Positions 55,001-64,000 are shown, counted from the stretch's first letter. The stretch: DNA of 64,000 nt from Nocardia sp. BMG111209 (GCF_000381925.1 NZ_KB907308.1:1674001-1738000); one strand, 5' to 3'. Numbers and translations are program-made. The notes: generated by a model not told the origin, from the letters alone.

Positions 55001-55250
55001 CGGCAACGCCGCGACCCAATTCTTCGGACTGCTCAACGCATCGGTGCAGATCCAGGCCGCCACCGAACTGGCGCGCGCCAAAGGTGGCCGGATAGACGAC
55101 ATTTCGCACCTGAAGGCCGGCCGCTTCTACGGGGCCACGGAGGGTTCGGGTTTCGAGAAGATCGACGTACCGATGTGCCTGAGCCACCACCCGTCCAGCG
55201 CGCTCACCGAAGAGGAGGTCATCGAGCGTGCCCGGCGCCGGAACGAATGA
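52047..55250 (+). CDS. dual P-loop ATPase: N-terminal AAA-type plus C-terminal HerA/FtsK-type translocase
   Basis: 1067-residue fusion, effector motor of the operon. N-terminal ATPase: Walker A LSGERGVGKTHMLGWL (about 60-72), Walker B PVVLAVDQID (about 231-240), AACIPKSWELL sensor strand. Middle part (about 390-585): helices and a RHLVVVRNMPFSPGRV / GGVAVPISEEDLRVFAAL module of unknown fold. Residues about 588-650: low-complexity linker with PIDAAAVPIDPAAVPTDPAA repeats. C-terminal HerA-like ATPase: AVFAGSGSGKTVLLRRL (687-703), ILIDSNNDLARLGDPW, Walker B GSLFVLDEAQTFVPSL (about 930) and ATQAPKALDNMVTGNA, the DUF853/HerA sensor region. Such hexameric pumps move DNA or organise nucleases. ATG at 52047 overlaps the previous stop by four bases. 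Confidence 0.88.
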   Translation: MNEDQRRALSAIQFGSVLGTEGIWSPLRYHVDGLHPLATARIRRAVEAAASRPRSQPTGLILSGERGVGKTHMLGWLRAYVQEQGGSFFMPKLLDGASFWAGAVHGIVNQLRGADGGQLGRIIDALSQIAGCDRELRVRLHGTLTVGRDHLDEFIAQVDDFDSQSMRDYQDTLRALVLYQANQRDVRDVGLSFLLLEDGIDETDRAAWGFRSRRRTSQQIFNDLSWLFALTGPVVLAVDQIDSVIAQSGHGGENRLAQDLADGLMRMREETVRTIIVAACIPKSWELLADRAVNSAADRFTVLELSTNMPSTDMARTIVVRHLAAQYGEIGFEPPFPSWPVSPLAFEDRAVANYTPRRLLQQVDEHVQRCLNLGTITELEHFEAPEDRPVPLPTPPAPDEMAVFDAQFERLCRSADVVAPLDPRHEDERMFALLNAALRSFALEQRGSGKGLTVDQAATLQSALHARLRRTLDEATEDEEHWSFRSIGHTHARAVQTRLRSASLEAGIQPGTDKRHLVVVRNMPFSPGRVTSEMLSEFQAAGGVAVPISEEDLRVFAALDAMLLDSAAGFADWLVVRKPASRSQLLSRVIPAVPIDAAAVPIDPAAVPTDPAAGTRKSTFDGFAEPEPAPAHPIETDTATTKPGSTPPPHTEPGPAGTKPAVPLGRTMDGRNEFRVPLVLLRKHTAVFAGSGSGKTVLLRRLVEEAALQGVSAILIDSNNDLARLGDPWPEPPIGWGPRDADRAAEYLENTDVVVWTPRREAGRPLALNPLPDFRDVLDDPDELLTSIDASVAGLLPRAGLTSRETPKGAAVLREALTHFATQGGSELRDFVALLANLPEGVSIIANASRRAAEMADSLTAAMINDPVFGGAGERLDPGALLTPAAGKRARVSVVNFIGLPTDEQRQTFVNQLQLALFAWIKRNPARDRPLGSLFVLDEAQTFVPSLRSNASKESTLKLATQARKYGLGMVYATQAPKALDNMVTGNAATQFFGLLNASVQIQAATELARAKGGRIDDISHLKAGRFYGATEGSGFEKIDVPMCLSHHPSSALTEEEVIERARRRNE

Positions 55251-55283
55251 GACCACGCCACACCGGTTCTCCGGTTGGATTAA

Positions 55284-55691
55284 TCAGCGAGGTGCCGGGA
55301 CCAGCGGCTCGAGAACCCGCTCCACCAGCGCCGTATCGCAATGTTCGATCACCTCCACGATGCGGCCGTCGGTGATGCGGAAGATGAAGCAGTAGGTCTG
55401 GTGGTACCGCTCGCCGCGGGTGGTGGTGGCGTAGCCGCGCGCCTGGACGACGACCCGGTCTCCTTCCGCGACGATCAGATCGGGCTCGTTGCGGTAACCG
55501 TCGGCGAATTGGCGGCCCAACGGGCGCAACAGACCGTCGAGAACCGCCGACTTGGGCTCCCACACGCCGGACCACGACCAGTTCCCGGGAAACACCCAGC
55601 GGCAGTCGTCGGCCATCGCCGCACCCAGCGCTTGCGAATTCCCCTGTGCCAGTTGGCTGAACAGTTCTTCGATGAAGGCTTTGTTGCTCAC
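55284..55691 (-). CDS. SnoaL/NTF2-like protein
   Basis: 135-residue cone-fold protein: FIEELFSQLAQGNSQALGAA, MADDCRWVFPGNWSWSGVW, VVQARGYATTTRGERYHQTY and FRITDGRIVEVIEHCDT, all typical of SnoaL-like proteins. Likely a small-molecule isomerase/hydrolase or detoxifier. GTG at 55691 lies seven bases behind TAGATT (complement of 55699-55704): leaderless. It is divergent from the LysR regulator (71 bases between starts) and probably its target. Confidence 0.85.
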   Translation of the reverse strand: MSNKAFIEELFSQLAQGNSQALGAAMADDCRWVFPGNWSWSGVWEPKSAVLDGLLRPLGRQFADGYRNEPDLIVAEGDRVVVQARGYATTTRGERYHQTYCFIFRITDGRIVEVIEHCDTALVERVLEPLVPAPR

Positions 55692-55762
55692 GAAGCCGAA
55701 TCTACGGCCGTCCCGGCTGTGCGACCAGCGAGGATCTCGCACAGCTGGTATCAGTAATTCGC

Positions 55763-56686
55763 ATGGGTGAGTTCACGGTGACAGGTCTGCGCGTGGTCCG
55801 GGAGGCGGCGCGCACGGGGTCGTTCTCGGGTGCGGCGGAGCGACTGGGCTATACCCAGTCCGCCGTATCGCGCCAGGTCACATTGATGGAACAGGCCGCC
55901 GGACGGCCACTGTTCGAGCGGTGGGCCCGCGGAGTGCGGCCCACCGAGGCCGGTCGGGTGGTGTTGCGCCACGCCGATTCGGTACTGGACACACTCGATA
56001 CCGCCCGTGGGGAACTGCGCGACCTGGGCAGCAGGTCACCGGCCCTGCTGCGCTTGGGCGCATTCTCCACGGCCACAGCGTATCTCGTACCGCACGCGAT
56101 ATCCGTTGCCGTGCAGCGCTTTCCGGAATTACGGCAGCGACTACGGGAAGGAACGAGCCCGGCGCTGCTGAGCGCGCTGGGCCGCGGCCGCATCGATCTG
56201 GCAGTGATCTCCGGTCGACTGGAATTGCCGGAAGGGGTGGAAACGTCGATCCTGCTGGAGGATTGGCTCTACGTGGCCGTGCCGCGAGGACATCCGCTGA
56301 GTGGATCGGTGAGCGTGCCACCCGCTCGGCTGCACAGCGAGCGGTGGATCACCGGCAGCGAGGACCCCGCCACCACCCTGCTCGGGACATGGACCGATCC
56401 GGCGCGACGGCCCACCGTCGCCTACGTGGCTCGCGATTGGGTCGCCAAACTGGGCCTGGTCGCAGCGGGCCTGGGCGTCACCGTCGTCCCCGGACTGATG
56501 GTGCCCGCACTACCGCACACGGTGTCGGTGATCCGCATCGACCACCCCGACGCCACCCGGCCCACCTTCCTGGCTGCGCGCACCGATTCCGCCGCACTGC
56601 GGCATCCGATGGCCGAGTCACTCCGTGATGCGGCCGCCCACCTGGCCCACGAGATCCGAGGCTCCCTGCGCGACAACCATTCATGA
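55763..56686 (+). CDS. LysR-family transcriptional regulator
   Basis: 307-residue activator/repressor. Winged helix at the N-terminus: LRVVREAARTGSFSGAAERL, GYTQSAVSRQVTLMEQAAGR, PLFERWARGVRPTEAG. From about residue 90 the periplasmic-binding-protein-like effector domain (LRLGAFSTATAYLVPHAI, GRIDLAVISGRLE, GLVAAGLGVTVVPGL). Divergent from the SnoaL-like gene, the classical LysR arrangement. The stop codon is 20 bases before the 8-bp tandem repeat. Confidence 0.95.
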   Translation: MGEFTVTGLRVVREAARTGSFSGAAERLGYTQSAVSRQVTLMEQAAGRPLFERWARGVRPTEAGRVVLRHADSVLDTLDTARGELRDLGSRSPALLRLGAFSTATAYLVPHAISVAVQRFPELRQRLREGTSPALLSALGRGRIDLAVISGRLELPEGVETSILLEDWLYVAVPRGHPLSGSVSVPPARLHSERWITGSEDPATTLLGTWTDPARRPTVAYVARDWVAKLGLVAAGLGVTVVPGLMVPALPHTVSVIRIDHPDATRPTFLAARTDSAALRHPMAESLRDAAAHLAHEIRGSLRDNHS

Positions 56687-56705
56687 ATCGCGAACACGCA
56701 TTTCA

Positions 56706-56881
56706 CGGCACAGCGGCACAGCGGCACAGCGGCACAGCGGCACAGCGGCACAGCGGCACAGCGGCACAGCGGCACAGCGGCACAGCGGCACAGCGGCACA
56801 GCGGCACAGCGGCACAGCGGCACAGCGGCACAGCGGCACAGCGGCACAGCGGCACAGCGGCACAGCGGCACAGCGGCACAG
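56706..56881. repeat. tandem repeat, 22 copies of an 8-bp unit
   Basis: Strict period of eight bases (unit CAGCGGCA in one phase) over 176 bases without a single mismatch, i.e. 22 copies. It lies between the stop codons of the convergent lysR (56686) and EspG-like (56898) genes. Because eight is not a multiple of three, all frames on both strands stay open, so long spurious reading frames cross it. The absence of any substitution suggests recent expansion by slippage and a copy number that varies between strains. Confidence 0.97.
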
Positions 56882-56897
56882 ACAAGGTTACTGCTCG

Positions 56898-57650
56898 TTA
56901 CCAGCGTTCTTGGGCGCGTTGGCGTTTCAGGGTGTGGTCGATCCACGTGGTGAACAGGGTGGTGAGGTCGGGGATGGCGGCCGGGCGGAGGGTGAGGTGG
57001 TCGCGGGTCAGTTGTTGCAGGTAGCGGCCGTCGCCGGGGATGTCGAGCCATTGGGTGGTGAACGACGGGGTCGGCTCCGCGTAGAGGGGGCCGGTGGTCA
57101 GGGCGGCTACACCGCCGCCGTCTGCTCGGCGGATTCGCTGGCGTAGGCGGCGGCGTGGATCCGGCCGATGGTCTTCGGGTGCGGTGTCTGCGGTGAGGTC
57201 GGCCCGGTGGAAGGTTTCCGGTTGTTCGGTGCCGGCCGGGTGGCGGGGCAGGATGCGGGCCAGACGGGACGGCAGTTCGGCGGGGGTGAAGAGACGGCAA
57301 CGGATGCGACCGTGCACGGTGGCGGTGGCGGTCTGGGTGAGCAGGACCGCGTGGTGGGTGGTTCGGGCACCCAGGACTCGGTACTGACGTGGGTCGCCGT
57401 TTCCGAGAGTTGTGGAATCGCCGAGGATTTCGATGCGCAGGTCGGCCGCGTCCAGCGTGTGGAATGCCAGGTGGATGAGGTCGGTTTCGTCGCGGTCGTA
57501 GCGGGCGCGCACTGCGGTGCGGTGTTGGGCTACCTGGTTCGTGGTCGGGAACCTGCTCGTGTAGGACAATGGCCGGGGGAATCGGTCGTGTGCGTCGCTG
57601 TTCCAGAGGACCGCGAAATCATCCGGGTCCCAATCCCATTCGGTTGTCAT
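56898..57650 (-). CDS. EspG-like ESX secretion-associated protein
   Basis: 250-residue soluble protein. The N-terminus (WDWDPDDFAVLWNSDAHDRF PRPL, in two parts) and the C-terminal GDGRYLQQLTRDHLTLRPA / LFTTWIDHTLKRQR resemble EspG family proteins, the cytosolic chaperones that bind PE/PPE-type substrates before ESX export. Identification is by overall pattern and by its place three bases behind the PPE-like gene. The middle is Arg-rich. It is the last gene of the operon; the tandem repeat follows directly. Confidence 0.65.
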   Translation of the reverse strand: MTTEWDWDPDDFAVLWNSDAHDRFPRPLSYTSRFPTTNQVAQHRTAVRARYDRDETDLIHLAFHTLDAADLRIEILGDSTTLGNGDPRQYRVLGARTTHHAVLLTQTATATVHGRIRCRLFTPAELPSRLARILPRHPAGTEQPETFHRADLTADTAPEDHRPDPRRRLRQRIRRADGGGVAALTTGPLYAEPTPSFTTQWLDIPGDGRYLQQLTRDHLTLRPAAIPDLTTLFTTWIDHTLKRQRAQERW

Positions 57651-57653
57651 CGG

Positions 57654-58862
57654 TCAGGGTGTCTCGGGGGTGGGTGCGGGTTCCTCGGCGCCGATCACGC
57701 CGCCGGGCAGCGTGTGCGGCGGTGTACCCAGCAGGTCCTCGGCGTTCTGCTTGTTCTTCAGCCAGTCCGGCGACTTGTGGGTGCGGTCGTCGTCCTCGGA
57801 TTTCCCCTTGCCCGGCGGAGCCATGCCCGGCATGCCCATACCGGGGACACCTGGGGCGCCCGCCCGTGCAGCCAATGGACGTCCGGAAGTTCCTGTCGCA
57901 GTTGGATTTCCGGGGACGCTGCGACCGGGGGTTGCACCGACAGGACCACCGGCGTCGCCGAGCCCGCCGGTTCCGTAGCCGCCGCCCGGTTGGCTCTGTG
58001 GGCCCAGGCCGGTCGGCCTGGTCGTCGTGTCGCCGGGAGTTGTTCCGGCCGAACGAGTTTCATCCGGGTTCGAGCTGCTGGACCGTGTCGGTTGGTCCGC
58101 AGCGCGATCCGGGCCGGTCGAGTCCGCCGATGGGCCGCTCGCGCCGGCGGGCTGGTCCGGGGTGCCCTGCTCGGTGTGGCCGTCGGCGGCTGGGCCGCCA
58201 TCCGGGCCGCCGGTGCCGTTGGGACCGCTGTAGCCGTTGCCGCTGGTCCCGCCCGGTCCGGGACCGACACCGGACTGTCCGGGCTGCCACGAGTACAGCG
58301 GGCTGGTCGGCGAAACCGGTTCGGGGAGAACGGGGATGCGCGAATCCGCGTGAACGAAGTCGACCAGGTAGTTGTTCTGCATCGCGGCCTGCGCCTTCGC
58401 CTTGGCCTCGTTGATCTTCGTGACCGAGCGCGATCCGTGGTGGATGAAATCCCACCCATCGGTGTTGAAGGCGTGCGCGTACCAAGGGCCGACCGTCGAC
58501 TGAGGTTCCGGTTCGACGCCCTTCTTGGTATTCACGATTCCGGTGGCCGCCGTCGTCACCTGTTCGGCGAGGGCCATCAGCGCGGGAGTCAGATCCTCGG
58601 CACGCTGTGCGTAATTGTTGATCGCTTCGCGGGATGCCTCGGCGGCCGGACCGTCCCAGGCGGACGCGCTGGACCGCTGGATCCTGGCGGCGAAAGTCGC
58701 GACGTCGGCCGCCCAGGTCCGAGCCATATGGTCGTACTTGTCGGCGGCGTTGTTGGCATCGGTCGTGTCCTGAGGATGGAAGGCGTGGTAGAGATCCCAG
58801 TGCTCGAACGCCGCCGGATTCTCCTTGTCCGCGATGTGCGGAGGTTCGCTCGCGATGCTCAT
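57654..58862 (-). CDS. PPE/WXG-like ESX substrate with a Gly/Pro/Ser-rich tail
   Basis: 402-residue probable secreted protein. Residues 1-150 are a helical hairpin of PPE/WXG type with the turn motif SSASAWDGPAAEASREAI (W-x-G). Residues 165-365 are disordered, made of Gly, Pro, Ser, Thr, Asp and Asn. A conserved-looking end follows: HKSPDWLKNKQNAEDLLGTP. No Sec signal. ATG at 58862 overlaps the stop of the WXG-like gene (ATGA); a GTG two codons earlier is possible. Probably forms a heterodimer with the 58859-59362 product, guided by the EspG-like protein. Confidence 0.75.
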   Translation of the reverse strand: MSIASEPPHIADKENPAAFEHWDLYHAFHPQDTTDANNAADKYDHMARTWAADVATFAARIQRSSASAWDGPAAEASREAINNYAQRAEDLTPALMALAEQVTTAATGIVNTKKGVEPEPQSTVGPWYAHAFNTDGWDFIHHGSRSVTKINEAKAKAQAAMQNNYLVDFVHADSRIPVLPEPVSPTSPLYSWQPGQSGVGPGPGGTSGNGYSGPNGTGGPDGGPAADGHTEQGTPDQPAGASGPSADSTGPDRAADQPTRSSSSNPDETRSAGTTPGDTTTRPTGLGPQSQPGGGYGTGGLGDAGGPVGATPGRSVPGNPTATGTSGRPLAARAGAPGVPGMGMPGMAPPGKGKSEDDDRTHKSPDWLKNKQNAEDLLGTPPHTLPGGVIGAEEPAPTPETP

Positions 58863-59362
58863 CGCCACTTCCCTTCCCCGGTCTGCATCGGCCCTTGGAT
58901 CGCAGCCGTCCCGATCGAACTCGGCGGCATATTCGCCATCAACTCGTTGTACCGAGCAGCGAACACCTGATCGGTTTCCACGTACCGCTGAGCGATCGTG
59001 CGATGGAGCTGCTGAAGCGCATCCACGATCTGGTAGTGCCGGTCGAGGATGTCATGGACATTGTTGGCGCCGTCCTTACCGGGATCGACTACGGCGGCCT
59101 TGGCCCGGAACCGATGAACCACAGTCTTGGCAGAGGTCAGGATCTCCTGATCCTCGCCGAGACCCCATTTCTTCTGCTCTGAAACATTCTTCGCAATCTG
59201 CATCAGCTTCTGAATCGAGTCCTTGAAGGCATCACAATCGCGTTCGATATAGGCGAACTCTTCAGCGTTCACGCGCATGTCGGCATTGAAGCTGACGTTC
59301 AGATGCCCGTTCTTCGCCTCGGATATGAGGTCCGCCAGTGGCGGAAGTGATGGCACCGGCAT
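58859..59362 (-). CDS. WXG100-like/ESX partner protein
   Basis: 167-residue all-helical protein without signal peptide. It begins with a short Pro/Leu-rich stretch, then two long helices; FAYIERDCDAF and RYVETDQVF each contain a YxxxD pattern, the general secretion signal of ESX substrates. A strict WXG turn is absent. Its coupling to the PPE-like gene makes it the likely dimer partner. The gap of 50 bases to the DUF3558 gene indicates one operon. Confidence 0.65.
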   Translation of the reverse strand: MPVPSLPPLADLISEAKNGHLNVSFNADMRVNAEEFAYIERDCDAFKDSIQKLMQIAKNVSEQKKWGLGEDQEILTSAKTVVHRFRAKAAVVDPGKDGANNVHDILDRHYQIVDALQQLHRTIAQRYVETDQVFAARYNELMANMPPSSIGTAAIQGPMQTGEGKWR

Positions 59363-59412
59363 CGGATTCGACTCCTCCCGTTGGCTCCAGATACCATAAC
59401 GACTACCTCGAA

Positions 59413-59985
59413 TCAGGCCGATGCCGGGATCAGCGGAACAACTTTACCGGCAAGGCTTTTCGCAATCTCACACGTATCCGAATCGCCTGTCTTGCGACGG
59501 GATGCCGGATTGTCCAGTGAGAACGAAAGACTCCCACCTTTGATTTCGACATCGAGCAGGCAGTCGTGCCGCAGGTCGGTGGCGTCGCTGTCGTGATACG
59601 TGATCGCCACCCGGCCACCGAGGTTCAACTCCTCGGCGATTTTGAAACCGGTATTCGCGCGGACCATTGGAAGCGTAATGTTCGTTGTGCGAATCGAGAC
59701 GGAATACCCGTCGGACTGTACCCACACACACCCCCTCCACTGCGTACCACCGTTACCGTTGGAATCGTCTCTTTCCTTGCCGTGCAATTGCTCCGAATCC
59801 AGTACCGGTTTCAACACATCCGAACATGGATCGAACCCCGTCGGCGCAGGCGGCAACGCCGGGGAAGACCCCACCGCACCACTCGCAGCCGTCCCCCCAC
59901 CCCCATCCTTCCCACACCCCATCAACCCACTCCCCACCACACCGAGCACACAAACACTCCCGAGAACCCGCCCCCAACCGTTCAT
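59413..59985 (-). CDS. DUF3558-family lipoprotein
   Basis: 190-residue lipoprotein: signal ending GSGLMGC (Cys24), Gly/Ala/Ser linker, then PTGFDPCSDVLKPVLDSEQL and a second Cys in WRGCVWVQSDGYSVSIR, the DUF3558 pattern. Proteins of this family accompany ESX loci in mycobacteria and nocardiae and sit outside the membrane; exact role unknown. First gene of the minus-strand ESX-substrate operon; GAGGGG lies seven bases before the ATG. 59986-60166 holds its promoter and nothing else recognised. Confidence 0.87.
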   Translation of the reverse strand: MNGWGRVLGSVCVLGVVGSGLMGCGKDGGGGTAASGAVGSSPALPPAPTGFDPCSDVLKPVLDSEQLHGKERDDSNGNGGTQWRGCVWVQSDGYSVSIRTTNITLPMVRANTGFKIAEELNLGGRVAITYHDSDATDLRHDCLLDVEIKGGSLSFSLDNPASRRKTGDSDTCEIAKSLAGKVVPLIPASA

Positions 59986-60166
59986 GCGAATCCCCTCGGC
60001 GCCGGTACGACAGACCAGGTCACCAGGGTCGGCCGGCTCTCCGCCCCCAGATCGGCTGCGGCCGACCCTACTCGCCCGCGCGCGACGCCTGCAACCCATC
60101 CGAACGAACATTCACTCCGCGCACACTCAGCACCGCAATTCCGCACTCACGCACCCTGTTCAGCGG

Positions 60167-62302
<2,136 letters not shown>

Positions 62303-62366
62303 GTCGGGGCGAGGGGTTGTGACGACACATCTCCGACCATTCCGGCAGCAGTGAGGTCCGACAACC

Positions 62367-63242
62367 ATGGCGTGGAAGCCCACCGACATCCCGGATCAGA
62401 CCGGGCGCACCTTCGTCATCACCGGCGCCAACGGCGGCATCGGCAAGCACACCACCAAGGCCCTCGCCGCCAGGGGCGCGACCGTGATCATGGCCTGCCG
62501 CAACGCGACCAAGGCGCAGCAGGTGGCCGACGGAATCCCCGGCGACGTCCGGGTGCGGGCACTGGACCTCGCCGACCTCGCCTCGGTCCGCGCCTTCGCG
62601 GACGAGACCGGCGACTTCGACGTGCTGATCAACAATGCCGGCCTGATGAACATCCCGTTCTCCCGGACCGCCGACGGCTTCGAAACCCAGTGGGGCGTCA
62701 ACCATCTCGGCCATTTCGCGCTCACCGGCCTGCTGCTGGACCGGATCGGCGACCGGGTCGTCACGCTGGCCAGCATCGCGCATCGGCAGACCCCGAAGCT
62801 CTGGATCGACGATCTGAACTACGAGCAGCGCCGCTACCAGCGCAATCTCGCCTATGCCCAGGCCAAGCTGTCGAATCTGATGTTCGCCCGCGAACTGCAG
62901 CATCGGCTCGCGGAGGCGCGGTCGCCGAAGCGCTCGTACGCCGTCCACCCCGGCGTCTCGGCCACCGATCTGTTCACCCGGACCGAGACGCCGGTGGACT
63001 GGGTGGCCAAGCCCGTGATCGCGCTGATCGGCCACTCCCCCAAACACGCGGCCGAGTCCAGCCTGTTCGCCGCCACCACGGTCGATGCCGATCCGGATAC
63101 CTATTGGGGTCCGACCTGGCTGTTCGGGTCCCGCGGCCCGGTCCGGCCCTCGCCGTCGAGCCGGTTGTCGCGCGACCGGGACCTGCAGCGGCGGCTGTGG
63201 GAGGAATCCGAGCAACGCACCGGGGTGAGCTACAAGTTCTGA
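62367..63242 (+). CDS. SDR-family oxidoreductase (retinol dehydrogenase-like)
   Basis: 291-residue extended SDR: FVITGANGGIGKHTTKAL (16-33), ACRNATKAQ (NADPH-type Arg), LINNAGLMNIPF, GVNHLGHFALTGLLL, and catalytic LASIAHRQ ... AYAQAKLSN. Length and NHLGHF block match the WW-oxidoreductase/retinol-dehydrogenase group. Likely reduces a carbonyl in a lipid-like or toxic aldehyde. Divergent from the exporter with an operator-like palindrome between, so joint response to one compound is plausible. Confidence 0.92.
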   Translation: MAWKPTDIPDQTGRTFVITGANGGIGKHTTKALAARGATVIMACRNATKAQQVADGIPGDVRVRALDLADLASVRAFADETGDFDVLINNAGLMNIPFSRTADGFETQWGVNHLGHFALTGLLLDRIGDRVVTLASIAHRQTPKLWIDDLNYEQRRYQRNLAYAQAKLSNLMFARELQHRLAEARSPKRSYAVHPGVSATDLFTRTETPVDWVAKPVIALIGHSPKHAAESSLFAATTVDADPDTYWGPTWLFGSRGPVRPSPSSRLSRDRDLQRRLWEESEQRTGVSYKF

Positions 63243-63282
63243 TCGAGCCCAGCGCTACGTTCCGGTGTAGTAGACGAGTACC

Positions 63283-63741
63283 GTGGTGGTCGTGCCCGCT
63301 CCACACCGCCGCCCGGCGCTGATCCTGTTTGTGGTCGTTGCCGCACTCGGGTGTCTCGCGCTCGGCTGGTGGCAGTGGGGCCGGTTCGAGTCCGCGAGCG
63401 GCACCGCGCAGAATCTCGGCTACGCGTTGCAGTGGCCGCTGTTCGCCGGATTCGTGGTCTTCGCGTACATCCGTTTCATCCGGTTGGAGCGCGAGGCCGA
63501 GGAACCGGCGGACGAGACCGAGCGGCCGCAACCGGGCCTGCTCGCCAAGCTGTCCAAGCCGGCCGGGCCGCGCGAGATCCCGGCGGGCATCCTGCCGGAG
63601 CGACCGGCCGCGGCCCGCGCCGACGATCCCGTGGTCGCCGAATACAACCAGTACCTGGCCGAATTGAACGCGCGCGATCTGCACCAGCAGATCCGCGCCG
63701 CCGGGCTCGAAGCCCGCGACACCGAGAGGAGCGCCGGTTGA
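63283..63741 (+). CDS. conserved actinobacterial small membrane protein
   Basis: 152-residue protein: two membrane helices (ALILFVVVAALGCLALGWW and WPLFAGFVVFAYIRFIRL) then an acidic/Pro-rich cytosolic tail ending YNQYLAELNARDLHQQIRAA. I recognise the layout, paired with a DUF3817 gene, from other actinomycetes, but no function is known. GTG at 63283 is used; GTGs at 63286 and 63292 are alternatives. Its stop overlaps the start of the next gene. Confidence 0.75.
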   Translation: MVVVPAPHRRPALILFVVVAALGCLALGWWQWGRFESASGTAQNLGYALQWPLFAGFVVFAYIRFIRLEREAEEPADETERPQPGLLAKLSKPAGPREIPAGILPERPAAARADDPVVAEYNQYLAELNARDLHQQIRAAGLEARDTERSAG

Positions 63742-64000
63742 GCGCCGACAACTCCACCGACACCACCGGCGGCCGCACCGAGGTGCAGGCGCCGGGCCCG
63801 GTGGCGGCGGGCACCGCCGCCAAGGTGAAGCCCGCCCTGCTGCGCTACCGCACGCTGGCGTGGGCCACCGGTATCTGGCTGCTGTTGCTCACCGCCGAGA
63901 TCATCGCCAAGTACGGCTTCGACGTGCACACCCCGAACTGGATCGCCGTGGTGCACGGCTGGGTGTACTTCGTCTATCTGATCGTCACCGCCGACCTGGC
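63738..64000 (+). CDS. DUF3817-type membrane protein (cut by window end)
   Basis: First 87 residues only. After a hydrophilic start (MSADNSTDTTGG) come LLRYRTLAWATGIWLLLLTA and WIAVVHGWVYFVYLIVTADL, the first helices of DUF3817 integral membrane proteins (about 110-150 residues). TTG at 63738 shares bases with the preceding TGA and has GAGGAG upstream. Role unknown. Confidence 0.8.
   Translation, partial: MSADNSTDTTGGRTEVQAPGPVAAGTAAKVKPALLRYRTLAWATGIWLLLLTAEIIAKYGFDVHTPNWIAVVHGWVYFVYLIVTADL

Noticed and set aside
49857..55250. Assignment to BREX, HerA-DUF4297 or SIR2-HerA systems
   Set aside because: No PglZ, methyltransferase, Lon, DUF4297 or SIR2 motif is seen in any of the four genes.
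56706..56881. CRISPR-like array
   Set aside because: Units are 8 bp with no spacers, and there are no cas genes.
56683..57024. Open frames through the tandem repeat on both strands (HSGTAAQR and PLCRCAAV repeats)
   Set aside because: An 8-bp repeat without stop codons is open in all frames; there is no RBS or conserved flanking sequence.

Overview
The window is 64 kb of GC-rich actinomycete chromosome, most likely Nocardia or a close relative in the Mycobacteriales. The basis is a complete yrbE/mce operon with a Mce-associated protein, ESX-type secretion proteins with a DUF3558 lipoprotein, an F420-type nitroreductase, frequent GTG/TTG starts, ATGA-coupled operons, and many genes whose start codon lies 6-8 bases behind a TANNNT -10 box (leaderless transcripts). 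I found no rRNA, tRNA or CRISPR array. The genus call is inference from gene content.

Layout. 1-8753: an ABC importer (ATPase cut by the window edge, plus its binding lipoprotein) faces a TauD-type dioxygenase; then an amidohydrolase and a divergent TetR regulator around a perfect palindrome; then a minus-strand lipid/CoA-type operon (VOC protein, TesB thioesterase, DapB-fold dehydrogenase, AhpD-like protein, MmcQ/YjbR protein). 8982-11683: a decaying ADP-ribosyltransferase toxin gene with an IS1380-family element next to it that still has a 5-bp target duplication. 11830-17592: two luciferase-like monooxygenases, a lipoprotein with a glycosidase-like barrel, and a CoA transferase. 17663-22285: a ClpC/ClpB-like AAA+ unfoldase divergent from cytochrome oxidase subunit I (ctaD). 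22325-26803: a Fic protein with a four-site operator array, an SDR, a class II aldolase and three small uncharacterised genes.

26843-36725 (minus strand): yrbEA-yrbEB-mceA-F, a Mce-associated protein, a small membrane protein and a YidC-type insertase; together a lipid-importer envelope complex lacking its MceG ATPase here. 37317-49677: a PEBP protein, a VIT-family transporter, a two-component system, an SDR with a His/Asp-rich N-terminus before a Tat-like signal, a pentapeptide-repeat protein, a membrane protein with three Cys/Trp repeats, homocysteine methyltransferase, an ADH-cupin-NTF2 operon opposite an XRE regulator, and a PadR regulator ahead of an FAD monooxygenase.

49857-55250 is the most interesting region: a tight four-gene operon of a DUF4365-like putative nuclease, two uncharacterised proteins and a 1067-residue protein carrying two P-loop ATPases, the second of HerA/FtsK type. 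It resembles HerA-based antiphage modules but matches none I can name, and is my main candidate for an undescribed system. 55284-64000: a LysR regulator with a divergent SnoaL-like gene, a 22-copy 8-bp tandem repeat, an orphan ESX-substrate operon (DUF3558 lipoprotein, WXG-like, PPE-like and EspG-like proteins), a 14-TM exporter with a cytosolic winged-helix tail, an SDR, and two small membrane proteins, the last cut by the window end.
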